From Bog-756 sp963833585 (GTDB lineage: Bacteria; Actinomycetota; Acidimicrobiia; Acidimicrobiales; RAAP-2): a stretch of DNA of 64,000 bases. Location of the stretch: contig CAWHYF010000006.1 in NCBI GenBank assembly GCA_963833585.1, positions 744,001-808,000 on the forward strand. Direction: 5' to 3'. Position numbers and translations under genes: made by a program. Shown in pieces: positions 39,471-48,632 of the stretch. Under the pieces are notes generated by a model, which was not told the DNA's origin, ran no database searches, and worked only from the letters and a program-made list of their open reading frames with translations. Each line of letters starts with the position of its first letter. The first letter of the stretch is position 1.

Positions 39471-39498
39471 ACTATACCCCCCATGGGTATTTGGACAA
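39471..39498 (-). promoter_or_regulatory. csoR promoter with CsoR-type operator in the spacer
   Basis: On the minus strand TTGTCC (39498-39493) and TATAGT (39476-39471) are 16 bases apart. Between and overlapping them is the inverted repeat ATACCC-N5-GGGTAT (39474-39490), the G/C-tract type bound by CsoR. Binding would block RNA polymerase, and metal loading would release it. Confidence 0.75.
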
Positions 39499-39612
39499 CC
39501 GTCACCGGCACCTCGGAGCGTCAGGAGGCGTGCGTCTCCAGACACCCACGGCCCCGCGCACCGCCTCGGCCGCCAGCCTTGCCCGGGACCGCGGGCCGTG
39601 CGAGTGTGGGCC

Positions 39613-40983
39613 ATGCCCAGCGTCCATGAGGCGGCGGGCGGCGACCTGGGCCTGCTCCGGCTGGCTGCCGCCTGGCACAGCAGGGTGATGGCCGACGAGG
39701 TGGTCAGTCATGCGTTCAGCCACGGCTTCCACCCCCAGCACACCGAGCGGCTGGCGGCGTACTGGGCCGAGGCGCTCGGTGGACCGACCACCTTCTCCGA
39801 CCGCCACGGGGACGAGACCTCGGTGGTCCGGATGCACAGCGGCAACGGTCCCCACCAGGAGATGGACCGGCGGGCTATCGCGTGCTTCGACCAAGCCCTG
39901 GGCGACGTCGGGATCGAGGGCACGAGTCCGCTCGGCCACGTCCTCCATGACTACTTCGCGTGGGCCACGACCACGACGATGGCCCGCTACCACCGGTCCC
40001 CAGACGACGTTCCTGCCGGTCTGAGCATTCCGCACTGGTCGTGGGACGGGCTCCAGCCCGGAATGGCTGACCGCGGGTCGAACACGAGAGGACAGGGACA
40101 CGAGAGGACACTGATGGCAGACACCACACTTGCCGGCGGGACCTATTCCATGGCCGGGGACCTGACGGTCACCCGCATGGGATACGGCGCCATGCAGCTG
40201 GCCGGTCCTGGCGTGTTCGGCCCGCCCAAGGACCGGCCCGGCGCGCTGGCGGTGCTGCACGAGGTCCTGGAGTTGGGCATCACCCACATCGACACCAGCG
40301 ACTTCTACGGCCCGTACGTCACCAACCAGCTGATCAGGGAGGCCCTGCACCCCTACCCGCCGGAGCTGCACATCGTGACCAAAGTGGGCGCCCGCCGCGA
40401 TGCCGCCGGCGGGTGGCCCCACGCCCGTTCGCCCCACGAGCTGCGTCAGGCCGTCCACGACAACCTGGACCACCTCGGGCTCGACGCACTGGATGTTGTC
40501 AATCTGCGCCTGGGGGGCGTCGGCGGCCCCGAGCCCGGCTCCGTCGCGGAGCAGTTCGAGACACTCGCCGAGCTACAACAGCAGGGTCTGATCCGACACC
40601 TCGGACTCAGCACGGTGAGCCGTGAGCAGATCGACGAGGCACGGTCCATTGCACCGATCGTGTGCGTGCAGAACCTCTACAACGTGGCCCACCGGGAGGA
40701 TGACGCCTTGGTCACCTCCCTCGACGCCCTGGGCATCGCCTATGTGCCCTACTTCCCGCTCGGTGGGTTCTCCCCTCTGCAGTCGGAGACGCTCGAGTCG
40801 GTTGCCGCCCGGGTCGGCGCCCCTCCCATGGCCGTGGCCCTGGCCTGGCTGCTCCAGCGGGCTCCGAACATCCTGCTCATCCCCGGGACCTCGTCGGTGG
40901 CACACCTCCACGAGAACGTGGCCGCCGGGGCCTTGGTCCTCTCCGAGTCGGACGTGTCCGCACTGGACACCATCGCCTCCTGA
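39613..40983 (+). CDS. Truncated haemoglobin (group II) fused to an aldo/keto reductase
   Basis: One uninterrupted frame of 456 residues encodes two proteins that are usually separate. Residues 1-150 are a group II truncated globin: SVHEAAGGDLGLLRLAAAWHSRVMADEVV, a distal/proximal His region (RMHSGNGPHQEMDRRAI) and the helix-G Trp (YFAWATTTT). A 20-residue linker leads to an aldo/keto reductase (DLTVTRMGYGAMQL, HIDTSDFYG, IVTKVGARR, VVNLRLGG, LIRHLGLSTVS). The reductase also has its own ATG at 40114 with AGAGGA seven bases upstream, so it may be made both fused and alone. Divergent from csoR. Confidence 0.82.
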   Translation: MPSVHEAAGGDLGLLRLAAAWHSRVMADEVVSHAFSHGFHPQHTERLAAYWAEALGGPTTFSDRHGDETSVVRMHSGNGPHQEMDRRAIACFDQALGDVGIEGTSPLGHVLHDYFAWATTTTMARYHRSPDDVPAGLSIPHWSWDGLQPGMADRGSNTRGQGHERTLMADTTLAGGTYSMAGDLTVTRMGYGAMQLAGPGVFGPPKDRPGALAVLHEVLELGITHIDTSDFYGPYVTNQLIREALHPYPPELHIVTKVGARRDAAGGWPHARSPHELRQAVHDNLDHLGLDALDVVNLRLGGVGGPEPGSVAEQFETLAELQQQGLIRHLGLSTVSREQIDEARSIAPIVCVQNLYNVAHREDDALVTSLDALGIAYVPYFPLGGFSPLQSETLESVAARVGAPPMAVALAWLLQRAPNILLIPGTSSVAHLHENVAAGALVLSESDVSALDTIAS

Positions 40984-41020
40984 GTTCGGGCCGGGCGCCG
41001 GAGCGACTGCTCGGGACCGA

Positions 41021-41734
41021 TCAGGCCAAGGAACCGTCGAGCCACCCCTGCCAGCCGTCCTTGATGGCGGCGGCGTTGCCGACCGGTCCGAAGATGTGGA
41101 TCGTCATGCCGACCGGCGATCCGAACGCATTCCTGCCGAAGAACCGGTACAGGGCGGACGGGGTGCGGATGCCCAAGAAGTTGGGTTGTAGATAGTCGAC
41201 GACTCCGGCGACGGGATCGAGCCCGGCCGGCGCCAATTCGACCTTGTCGCCTGGGGCGATGTCGTCGGCGAGTCCGAGGGCCTGCTTCATGCGGTCGAAT
41301 CCGTCCGGCTCCGCCGATCGGGGCGGACCTTGCAGCCCACCGGGGACGTCTCCGATATAGGTCGCCGGAATCCCGTCGAAGAACTCGAGGTACTGACCGA
41401 GCGTGTGGAGGTAGAAATCGGTGTGTTGCTGCACCGCGTCGTACTGGGCATCCCAATCGTCGGTGAAGATCCCGCTGTGCATGTACCGGAGGACGCTGGT
41501 GCCTCCGGACCGTCCCTCGATCACGTACTCCAGGGCGTTGAACCAGTCGCCCTGTTCCATCCGGACACTCAGATGGCGGGGCTCGTCCCACACGGTGGCG
41601 ACATCCCTGATCGAGTCGATCGGGCTCGGGAACTGCCAAGCCAGCAGTCCTTCGGGGGTGGACACGGCCTCCCACACCCGGTCCGGATCCACCGGCAGTA
41701 CGACCTCCCGCCGGCACTCGAATTCTTTGGACAT
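41021..41734 (-). CDS. SRPBCC (AHSA1-like) protein
   Basis: A 237-residue SRPBCC protein: CRREVVLPVDPDRVWEAVSTPEGLLAWQFPSPIDS is the typical opening, with EYVIEGRSGGTSVLRYMHSGIF and the final helix DGWQGWLDGSLA. It is longer than most AHSA1 proteins because of an insert about residues 120-190. ATG 41734 follows AAAGGAG. It is 19 bases downstream of the ArsR-type regulator on the same strand. This regulator/SRPBCC pairing is common in actinobacteria. Confidence 0.88.
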   Translation of the reverse strand: MSKEFECRREVVLPVDPDRVWEAVSTPEGLLAWQFPSPIDSIRDVATVWDEPRHLSVRMEQGDWFNALEYVIEGRSGGTSVLRYMHSGIFTDDWDAQYDAVQQHTDFYLHTLGQYLEFFDGIPATYIGDVPGGLQGPPRSAEPDGFDRMKQALGLADDIAPGDKVELAPAGLDPVAGVVDYLQPNFLGIRTPSALYRFFGRNAFGSPVGMTIHIFGPVGNAAAIKDGWQGWLDGSLA

Positions 41735-41753
41735 GTCGTGTCTCCTTTCGTTC

Positions 41754-42374
41754 CTACTGCGCTGGGCTTCTGGTGGCTCGATCGTCGGCGGATGCCGGGC
41801 GGGTGATCATCGGGTGGAGCCCGATCAGCATCCGATGCTTTCGGCCCCCCGCCGCACCGGTTTGGTACTTCGAGACCAGGGTTTCGATCGCGCCGGTGAG
41901 CTCGGCGGCGAACGACGCCCGGTCGGCGGCCGTGGCGAACTCGATCTCGGCGTCCATGGCGAACGTGGCCAGCGGCTGTCCGGCCTGGTGCGATCGCTCC
42001 ACCAGCTCACCGACTTCGGCCACGGTCCGCGACCCCAGGGCCAGGAGCCAGTACGCCGAGAGTCGATCCGGCGAGCGGCTCGGGTCCGGGGCGATGGCCG
42101 ACAGCGCCTTGGGCGAGATGACGTAGGTCGCGGCCGTCGCCTGCACGACCCGCTCGGTCATGTTCCCCTTGCGGCGCTCCTCGACGAGCTCGACCAGGCC
42201 CGCCCGCTCCAGAGCGCGTAAGTGGTAGTTGACCCGCTGCCGGGTCAGCCCAAGGACCGGAGCCAGGGAAGCCGCCGATCCCGGCTCCACCAGCTCGGCC
42301 AGCAAGCGCCCCCGCACGGATCCCAGCGACACTTCAGCCACCGCTGGGTCCTCGATGACACCGATGTCCTGCAT
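41754..42374 (-). CDS. ArsR-like winged-helix regulator
   Basis: A 206-residue regulator. The DNA-binding domain is RGRLLAELVEPGSAASLAPVLGLTRQRVNYHLRALERAGLVELVEERR, an ArsR/HTH_20 type. No metal-binding Cys is seen. The C-terminal half (QPLATFAMDAEIEFATAADRASFAAELTGAIETLVSKY) matches regulators that precede SRPBCC genes. A consensus promoter lies at 42381-42409. It probably controls itself and the SRPBCC gene. Confidence 0.88.
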   Translation of the reverse strand: MQDIGVIEDPAVAEVSLGSVRGRLLAELVEPGSAASLAPVLGLTRQRVNYHLRALERAGLVELVEERRKGNMTERVVQATAATYVISPKALSAIAPDPSRSPDRLSAYWLLALGSRTVAEVGELVERSHQAGQPLATFAMDAEIEFATAADRASFAAELTGAIETLVSKYQTGAAGGRKHRMLIGLHPMITRPASADDRATRSPAQ

Positions 42375-42380
42375 GGGTCC

Positions 42381-42409
42381 ATGGTGCCACCGACAGTTTT
42401 ATTTGTCAA
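42381..42409 (-). promoter_or_regulatory. Promoter of the ArsR-SRPBCC operon
   Basis: Perfect TTGACA (42409-42404), 17-base spacer, CACCAT (42386-42381), then six bases to ATG 42374. This fits a leaderless transcript. The surrounding AT-rich stretch stands out from the local GC content. Confidence 0.65.
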
Positions 42410-42417
42410 GACAGAAT

Positions 42418-44752
42418 TTATCTTCGGTGGGCGAGCGTCGTTCCGACGGGCTGGCCATGGGCTCCCCCGGCCCCGGTGAACCGGCCGGCCGATCCGGCCA
42501 GCTCCCCTTGCAGGTCCCGGAGTTCCGACAGTCGGTCCGACAGCCAGAGCAGGTGGAGGGTCACCAGGATCCCGTCGTTCCTCTTGGACCGCTGCGCCTC
42601 GTCGAAGGCCCCGAGCAGGCGGACCCGCAGACGCCGGTCGACCGGCACCACGGTCGGGACCGGACACCTCCGGTCGCGCAGAGCCCCGGTGAACTCCTCG
42701 AACCACCGCTCATCGGCCCCGAAGTCGGCGGCGACCTCGTCACGGACGGTCACTACGGCGGGAGGGAGTGACCGGTCGGGTCCACCCGGCCGGCCCGGCA
42801 GGGTCCCGAGGGTGAGAGCGAGGAGTCGCACCCGGGCGCACCCGGTCACGAGGTGTGTGACCACCGGGAGCGGCACGGTCTTGGCGCCCCGCTCGTTCAG
42901 GAATTGCCGGAAGGCGTCGTCCAGGCGGACCGCCGCACCCACGGCGGCGTCCCTCGGTACCGTCCTGACCGGTCCACCGGCGGGTTCGCCCACCCGCCCC
43001 ACCTCGGTGGTGAGCCAGGCCAGCGCGCTGGCGTACCCCTCGCTGAGGGCACGGGCCAGTTCGGCCGCGGCGCCACGGGGCCAGAACAGCAAACCCACGA
43101 CCACGCTGACGGCCACCCCGATGGTCACGTCCTCGACGCGGACCAGTCCGACGCTCGCCCCGACGGGTTGGAGGATGTTGAAGATGATCACCACGGCGAC
43201 GGTGAAGCCGGCCTGGCCGGCGGCGAATGAGATGGCCGACGGCGCCACCCCGGCCAGGAGGACGGCAACGGGCAGCACCGCCCACAGCAGCTCCTGGTGG
43301 GAGCCCAAGGCCACCACCACCAGCGAGCCCACGCCGAAGCCCACCACCGTGCCGGCCACCGCCCGGACCGCGGTGGCGCCGGTGCCCAGCGCGTTCGAGC
43401 GCAGCACCGACAGCGTGCCCAGCACCACCCAGAACCCGTGCTGCACGTCGGTCGCCTCCACGGTGGCCACGGCCAGGGCCAGGGCCACGGCCCCCCGCAC
43501 ACTGTTGCGGAACCACACCGAGCGGGGCGTGCAGCTCGTCCGCCGCCGCCTGCACCTGGGCCCACAGCGACCGCCATACCCGGCGAAGGGGGCCGGACGT
43601 CTCGGCCGGGGCCACCGCCCCGAGCACCAGCTCGGCCACCATCCCGGCCGCGAAGGCCAGCATCCGGGTGGGATAGGTCGGGTCGACGGCCCAGAGGGGA
43701 TTCGACCCTTCGAGGGCGCCGCGCTCGGCGCGGCCGAGCTCTGACGGGACGGCTTGGGCCAGCAGGTGGCCCCAGGCCTCCTCGTGCGCCACGGCCAGGG
43801 TCGAGCCCAGCTGGTCGAGGCCGCGCTGGAGGGCCTCGATGGCCTGGGCCGGGTCCGCGGCCGGTTGGTGGTCCAGGAGGTCGGCGACCTGCTCCAGGAC
43901 CCGGGCCACCGCACCGTTGACGGCCCGGGCCGCGCCGGGACCGGTCAGCACGGACCGGCCCTCTTCGGGGACCAGGGCGTTCTCCCCCACCCACTCCATC
44001 CTCGACACCAGGTTGCAGAGCGCGGTGTCGGTCGGGCCGGCGCCGGCCGGCCGGTACGGAGTGGCCTCGTATCGGGCTCGGAGTTCCTCCAGCGCCGCGC
44101 GGGCCTCACCGAACGCGGCGGGGTCGAGGTGTCCCTCGGCATGGGCCCCGACCAGTCGGGACACCGCCCGGGACGCCGCGGCCAACGACCGGCGAAGGGG
44201 GTCGTGCCACCGGCCCGTCCACACCAGCAGGACGGCGGGGATGCAGAAGGCGCCGGCCAGGGCCCAACCGGCCAGTCTGGTGCCCACCGCTCCGGCTGGA
44301 GCCGGGACCGCCACCGGCAGGACGAAGGTGAGCAGGGCGGCGGTGGCCCCCACGGCCGCCTGAGGACTGACCGCCCCGGCGAGGAGCACGGCGAAGCCGA
44401 AGACGAGCATGCCGATCACGGCGGTCGCCGCATGGAAGGAGCACAGCGTGCCCACGGTGACCAGCAGCGCCCCCGTGGCGAAGAGGATCAGGTAGGAGCG
44501 GAGCCGGACCGGTGGGCTCCCACCGAAGTCGGCGAAGAGGAGCAGGGCGAACGAGCCGAAGACGGCGAACAGGGTCGTCTGGCTGTTGCCGATCCCGAAG
44601 TCCGCCAGGGCGAACACCCCGGGCACCAGGACGGCGGCCCGGATCGACCGCTTGGTGGCGCGAAGGTCCGGATCGCGCCCCCTCCACCCCTCGAGCAGCG
44701 ACCGGTGGCCCGCAGGCGGCGTCCTCGTCCCGCTCGACTCACCTCCGGCCAT
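42418..44752 (-). CDS. FUSC-type membrane transporter, one frameshift
   Basis: A large membrane protein of the FUSC/aromatic-acid-exporter (YccS/AaeB-like) group. From ATG 44752 (GGGAG site) the first half has six helices (ALADFGIGNSQTTLFAVFGSFALLLFADFGG) and a soluble domain. The frame breaks near 43525; the second half runs in another frame from SVWFRNSVRGAVALALAVATVEATDVQHGFWVVLGTLSVL to 42418. Removing one C from a CCCC run gives ...H-A-R-S-V-W..., restoring about 777 residues. A probable sequence error. Likely exports aromatic acids or similar anions. Confidence 0.85.
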
Positions 44753-44866
44753 TCACGCTCCCGACCGACTCGCCCGCACCAACCCGCAGTACCGTAACCG
44801 CCGCCCCGGAGGTCCGGCGGTGGTGGGCGGAGGCCGCCTACGGGGTCCCGGTGCCACGAACGGGGA

Positions 44867-45475
44867 TCACGCCACCGGTCTGCCCCAGCCGCCGGTACCG
44901 GGCGACCGGCGGACCAGGTCGGCCTGGGTGGCGGCCAGCGTCACCAGGTCCTGCCACGTCCATTGGCCCGGCTCGCCCGAGCACGAAGCGATGAACAGGA
45001 CCCGTGCCACCGTCCCGGCCACGTACCGGACGTGCCGGGTACCGTCCGGACCACGGACGGTCTTCTCGTACATCCAGACGTCGGGTACCCCGGGCAGCCC
45101 GAGGTCCTCGACCAGGTGCGCGGCCACCACCTCCTCGTCGGGCCCGCCCGCCCCGGTGAAGTAGCGCGGTGACTGTCGCAGGGAGACCGCGGCGTCCTCG
45201 CCGGTGGCGTAGGGCACGACCTCGACCCAGGCCGAGCGGACCGATCCGCGCTGCCGGAAGGTCCGCCACGCCGTGACGGTACCGGCCCGGCGGGCCCGGC
45301 GGCTCTTCTCACTGGTCGGATCCAGCCCACCGGTGGGCCAGGTCCGATCCTCCGCCACCTCCCACCCCGGTCCCGGCAGGTCGGCGGCGGCGGCCAACAT
45401 GGCCAGCGACCGGGCGGTCTCGGTGGCTCCGCCGTCCTCCCCCGCGGCCCCGGGGCGCTCCCCGTCCGGTGCCAT
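44867..45475 (-). CDS. Hypothetical protein, 202 residues
   Basis: No recognised family. Soluble, acidic, with predicted beta strands (SVRSAWVEVVPYATGEDAAVSL, HVRYVAGTVARVLFIASCSGEPGQ) and a helical end (TWQDLVTLAATQADLVRR). The ATG at 45475 gives a compact protein; the frame continues upstream to 45538 without homology clues. Divergent from the zinc-ribbon gene. Confidence 0.6.
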   Translation of the reverse strand: MAPDGERPGAAGEDGGATETARSLAMLAAAADLPGPGWEVAEDRTWPTGGLDPTSEKSRRARRAGTVTAWRTFRQRGSVRSAWVEVVPYATGEDAAVSLRQSPRYFTGAGGPDEEVVAAHLVEDLGLPGVPDVWMYEKTVRGPDGTRHVRYVAGTVARVLFIASCSGEPGQWTWQDLVTLAATQADLVRRSPGTGGWGRPVA

Positions 45476-45663
45476 CCCCGGGATTCTTCCAGATCGTCCG
45501 GCTCCGGACCGAGAAATGTGGCCGCGCGCCCTGTACACGGACCGGCGGATGGTGCACGATCAGAGTGGCCCTGTGTGTCGGCGCTCGTGGTCCGAGCGAA
45601 CGCCCTCGCTCGCGGCACGTGCAAACCAGTTCCGGCCGATCGCAGTCGCAAAAGGAGGTCGAG

Positions 45664-46074
45664 ATGACCACCCAGTTCGAGGTACCACCGGCTGAGCCCG
45701 GGCCGGCCGACCCGCTGTCCGCGGCGGAGTCGGCCCGGCGCCTCGACCGACTGGCCCCTCTGCTCCACGAACTGCTCGCCTGGGACCTGGTTCGTCGCAC
45801 CGACTCGGGGGGGTTCGAGATCCCCGAGGAGGTGCAGGAACGCCTGGCCCAGCTGTCCTCCCTCCAATCGGGGACCATTGCCCAGGTCTACGTGGGCCGG
45901 AAGTGCGGCCGGTGCGGGTCGATGCGGGTGACCCGGATGGTGGACGGGGTCCGGTTGTGCACCACCTGCAGCAGTGAGGTCTCGGCCCCGCCGGCCCCCT
46001 CGGAACCGGAGTCCGGCAAGGAGTCCCGGAACGGGCACCACGGGCGCAGTCGATGGCACCGGAAGGCCGGCTGA
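45664..46074 (+). CDS. Zinc-ribbon protein, 136 residues
   Basis: AAAGGAGG lies at ideal distance from ATG 45664, one of the best ribosome sites in the window. The N-terminal part is helical (AAESARRLDRLAPLLHELLAWDLV). The C-terminal part has two Cys pairs, CGRCGSMRV and CTTCS, which form a rubredoxin-like zinc ribbon. The tail is basic. Function unknown; it converges on the response regulator 10 bases away. Confidence 0.8.
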   Translation: MTTQFEVPPAEPGPADPLSAAESARRLDRLAPLLHELLAWDLVRRTDSGGFEIPEEVQERLAQLSSLQSGTIAQVYVGRKCGRCGSMRVTRMVDGVRLCTTCSSEVSAPPAPSEPESGKESRNGHHGRSRWHRKAG

Positions 46075-46084
46075 GCCCTACTCC

Positions 46085-46747
46085 TCAGACCAGGCGACGG
46101 TCGGTGGCCCACTTGGTCAGCTGGTGTCGGGTGGAGAGTTGGAGCTTGCGGAGCACCGACGAGACGTGGGTCTCCACCGTCTTGGCCGAGATCCCGAGGT
46201 CCCGGGCCACCTCCTTGTAGGTGTAGCCCCGGGCGATGAGGCGGAGCACCTCCCGCTCGCGGGGCGAGAGCTGGTCCAGCTCCGGATCGATACCGGTCAA
46301 AGGGGCGATCGGGCCGCCGTCCGCGGCGAAGGCATCCAATACGAAGCCGGCCAGCCGGGGGGAGAACACGGCGTCCCCGGCTCCCACCCGTTCGACGGCC
46401 TGGAGCAACTCTGGTCCCGAGATGGTCTTGGTCACGTAGCCGCGGGCCCCGGCCCGGATCACGGCGATGACGTCCTCGGGGGCATCGGAGACCGAGAGGG
46501 CCAGGAACTGCACCTCGGGGTGATGGGGGAGCACGCCCTGGAGGACGGCCAGTCCCCCGCCACCCGGTAGGTGCACGTCGAGGAGGACCACCTCGGGGAG
46601 GCGCTCATTGATCAGCTCCACCGCGGCCGGGGCCTCGTCGGCCTCGCCCACCACCTCCACCGAGTCGCCCAGCTCCGCCCGCACGCCGGACCGGAACATG
46701 GCGTGGTCGTCGACCAGGAGGATCCTCGGGCGGGCGGGCGGGGTCAT
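46085..46747 (-). CDS. NarL/LuxR-type response regulator
   Basis: A 220-residue regulator. The receiver has ILLVDDHAMFRSGVRAEL with the acidic pair, the phospho-acceptor Asp in VVLLDVHLPG and Lys in GYVTKTISG. The C-terminal LuxR helix-turn-helix is LSPREREVLRLIARGYTYKEVARDLGISAKTVETHVSSVLRKL. ATG 46747 overlaps the kinase stop (ATGA), so it is translationally coupled to its kinase. Likely target: the divergent PspC operon. Confidence 0.95.
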   Translation of the reverse strand: MTPPARPRILLVDDHAMFRSGVRAELGDSVEVVGEADEAPAAVELINERLPEVVLLDVHLPGGGGLAVLQGVLPHHPEVQFLALSVSDAPEDVIAVIRAGARGYVTKTISGPELLQAVERVGAGDAVFSPRLAGFVLDAFAADGGPIAPLTGIDPELDQLSPREREVLRLIARGYTYKEVARDLGISAKTVETHVSSVLRKLQLSTRHQLTKWATDRRLV

Positions 46748-48180
46748 CGGCCCGGCGGGGTGAGCGGCCGGGGCAGCGGCAGCGACAGTTCGACCTCGGC
46801 CCCCCGGCCCGGGGCCGTCCGGATGGTCGCCGCTCCCCCGAAGCGGGCCACCCGGGCCCGGATCGACTGGGCGATCCCCTGCCGGTCGTCCGGAACGGCA
46901 TCGGGATCGAATCCGCAGCCGCGGTCCCGCACGTAGACCATGGCCACCGTGGGCTCCACCTCGGCGTAGATGGAGACCTGGGCGGCGCCCGACCACTTGG
47001 CCGCGTTCACGGTGGCTTCCCGGGCTGCGTCGAGCAGCGCCCGGAGCCCGTCGGTGAGCGGGCAGTCCCCGACCACCACGACCTGGACCGTGACCCCGTG
47101 ATCCGCCTCCACCTGGCGCTGGATCACGTCGATCCCCTCGGCCAACGTCGCCGCCTCGTCCCCGATGGTGCCGGGGAGCCGCCCGTCGAACAGCCACGAG
47201 CGGAGCTCGCGCTCCTGGGCCCGGGCCAGGCGGACCACCTGTCGGGGATCGTCCGCCGAGCGCTGGATGAGGGCCAGGGTCTGGAGCACCGAGTCGTGCA
47301 CATGGGTGGCCATCTGGGCCCGCTCCTCGGCCAGGGCCCGGGCCTGACGCTCGGCCAGGAGGTCGCGCACCAGGCTGAGCCACCACGGCCCGAACACCAC
47401 CACGATCGCCGCCACCACCAGCAGGGAGCCGGCCACCGGCCTCAGGGCGGCGCTGGTCGGGTGGCCCAGGATGAGCACCAACAGACCGGCCAGTCCCACC
47501 ACCGCACCGATCGCGATCCGGAGGACCAGGTTCCACCGGCCGTGGTGCCCGGTGTCGGTGCGGAGCATCGGGAGGACCCCGTCGTTGATCCACACCCGCT
47601 CCTCGGCGCTGGCGTTCCGGCGGATCAGGATGGCCGCGGCGGCGGCCAGGAAGACCGGCCAGCTGAACGAGCCGAGGTAGCCGATGTGGAGGGCGCTGGC
47701 CACCACCTGGACCAGCACCAGGGCGGGCACGATGGCCACCACCAGGCGGATGCCCCGGCGATCGTTGACCGCCCGGCTGAGGATGGTGGTGTCCTCTCCC
47801 TCGATCGGGAGGAGCAGCCAGGCCAGGGCGTAGAGGAGGATGCCGATACCACTGCCCAGCGAGAGCAGCACGAAGGCGATCCGCACCAGGGTGACGTCGA
47901 TGCCGGCGGACTTGGACACCCCTCCGCACACCCCGGCCAGCACCCGGGTCTCCGAGCTCCGCCGGATCGGACCCTTGAAGCGGCCGCCCCGGTGTCGACG
48001 ACGGCGCCGGTGACCGGGCCAGCCACCGGGGCGCCCCCAGGGCGCGCCACCCCGGTGGTCCCACTCCCAGACCGGGGTCGGCCTCGGCGAGGCAGCGGGC
48101 TCAGGTGCCTCGGGCACCGCGGAGCCGGAATCGGTGTATTCGGGGATACCACGATGATCGCGCACCCCTCGGTCCCGCAT
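46744..48180 (-). CDS. PspC-domain histidine kinase (HisKA_3 type)
   Basis: A 478-residue sensor kinase. An N-terminal PspC domain (RRSSETRVLAGVCGGVSKSAGIDVTLVRIAF, helix LLYALAWLLLP) precedes four to five further membrane helices (about 135-290). The kinase core has the phosphorylated His in MATHVHDSVLQTLALIQ, the N box REATVNAAKWSGA, and the G box RGCGFDP. It belongs to the DesK/NarX type. PspC kinases sense envelope stress or membrane charge. Coupled to the response regulator. Confidence 0.93.
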   Translation of the reverse strand: MRDRGVRDHRGIPEYTDSGSAVPEAPEPAASPRPTPVWEWDHRGGAPWGRPGGWPGHRRRRRHRGGRFKGPIRRSSETRVLAGVCGGVSKSAGIDVTLVRIAFVLLSLGSGIGILLYALAWLLLPIEGEDTTILSRAVNDRRGIRLVVAIVPALVLVQVVASALHIGYLGSFSWPVFLAAAAAILIRRNASAEERVWINDGVLPMLRTDTGHHGRWNLVLRIAIGAVVGLAGLLVLILGHPTSAALRPVAGSLLVVAAIVVVFGPWWLSLVRDLLAERQARALAEERAQMATHVHDSVLQTLALIQRSADDPRQVVRLARAQERELRSWLFDGRLPGTIGDEAATLAEGIDVIQRQVEADHGVTVQVVVVGDCPLTDGLRALLDAAREATVNAAKWSGAAQVSIYAEVEPTVAMVYVRDRGCGFDPDAVPDDRQGIAQSIRARVARFGGAATIRTAPGRGAEVELSLPLPRPLTPPGR

Positions 48181-48183
48181 CCA

Positions 48184-48222
48184 TCAGGGAGATCCCTGAG
48201 CGGCGGTCACGCCGTCTCAGGG
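48184..48222. promoter_or_regulatory. Three TCAGGG half-sites in the divergent kinase/PspC region
   Basis: TCAGGGA-GA-TCCCTGA (48184-48199) is a perfect inverted repeat. A third half-site CTCAGGG (48216-48222) pairs with CCCTGAG (48194-48200) to form a hairpin whose inner arms are CGGCG/CGCCG. The site lies at the start of the 98-base divergent region and is the best candidate for NarL-type binding. Confidence 0.55.
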
Positions 48223-48278
48223 TCCGGAGCGGGACCTCCCCCATTCCCCGACCGGCCCGTCGGGGGGACGATGGAGGC

Positions 48279-48596
48279 ATGGAAACGACCCCACAGAACA
48301 ACACCCCATCGGACCACACCGGGCCGACCGCGGCGCCCCCAACGGGACGGACCCCGCCCGGCCCCCGCCTCTGTCGGCGCCGGGAGGGCCGGATGCTGGC
48401 CGGGGTGGCCGGTGGCCTGGCCGACTGGTTCGACGTCGACCCCACTCTGGTCCGGGTGGCCTTCGTCGCCCTGGCCGTGCTCGGCGGCCTGGCCGTCCCG
48501 GTCTACCTGGCCGCCTGGCTGTTGATCCCCGAGGAGGGGACCGACGTCTCGGTGGCCGAGGAGCTGCTGGCCCGCGAGCGGGCCCGCTGCGGCTGA
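48279..48596 (+). CDS. PspC-domain membrane protein
   Basis: A 105-residue protein with a Pro/Thr-rich N-terminus and a PspC domain: RRREGRMLAGVAGGLADWFDVDPTLVRVAFVALAVLGGLAVPVYLAAWLLIPEE, with two membrane helices. ATG 48279 is preceded by GGAGGC with very short spacing. It is divergent from the PspC kinase, so signal and target share the domain. Confidence 0.9.
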   Translation: METTPQNNTPSDHTGPTAAPPTGRTPPGPRLCRRREGRMLAGVAGGLADWFDVDPTLVRVAFVALAVLGGLAVPVYLAAWLLIPEEGTDVSVAEELLARERARCG

Positions 48597-48632
48597 CCCC
48601 GTCACCTCGACCTCGATCGGAGAAGACCTGCC

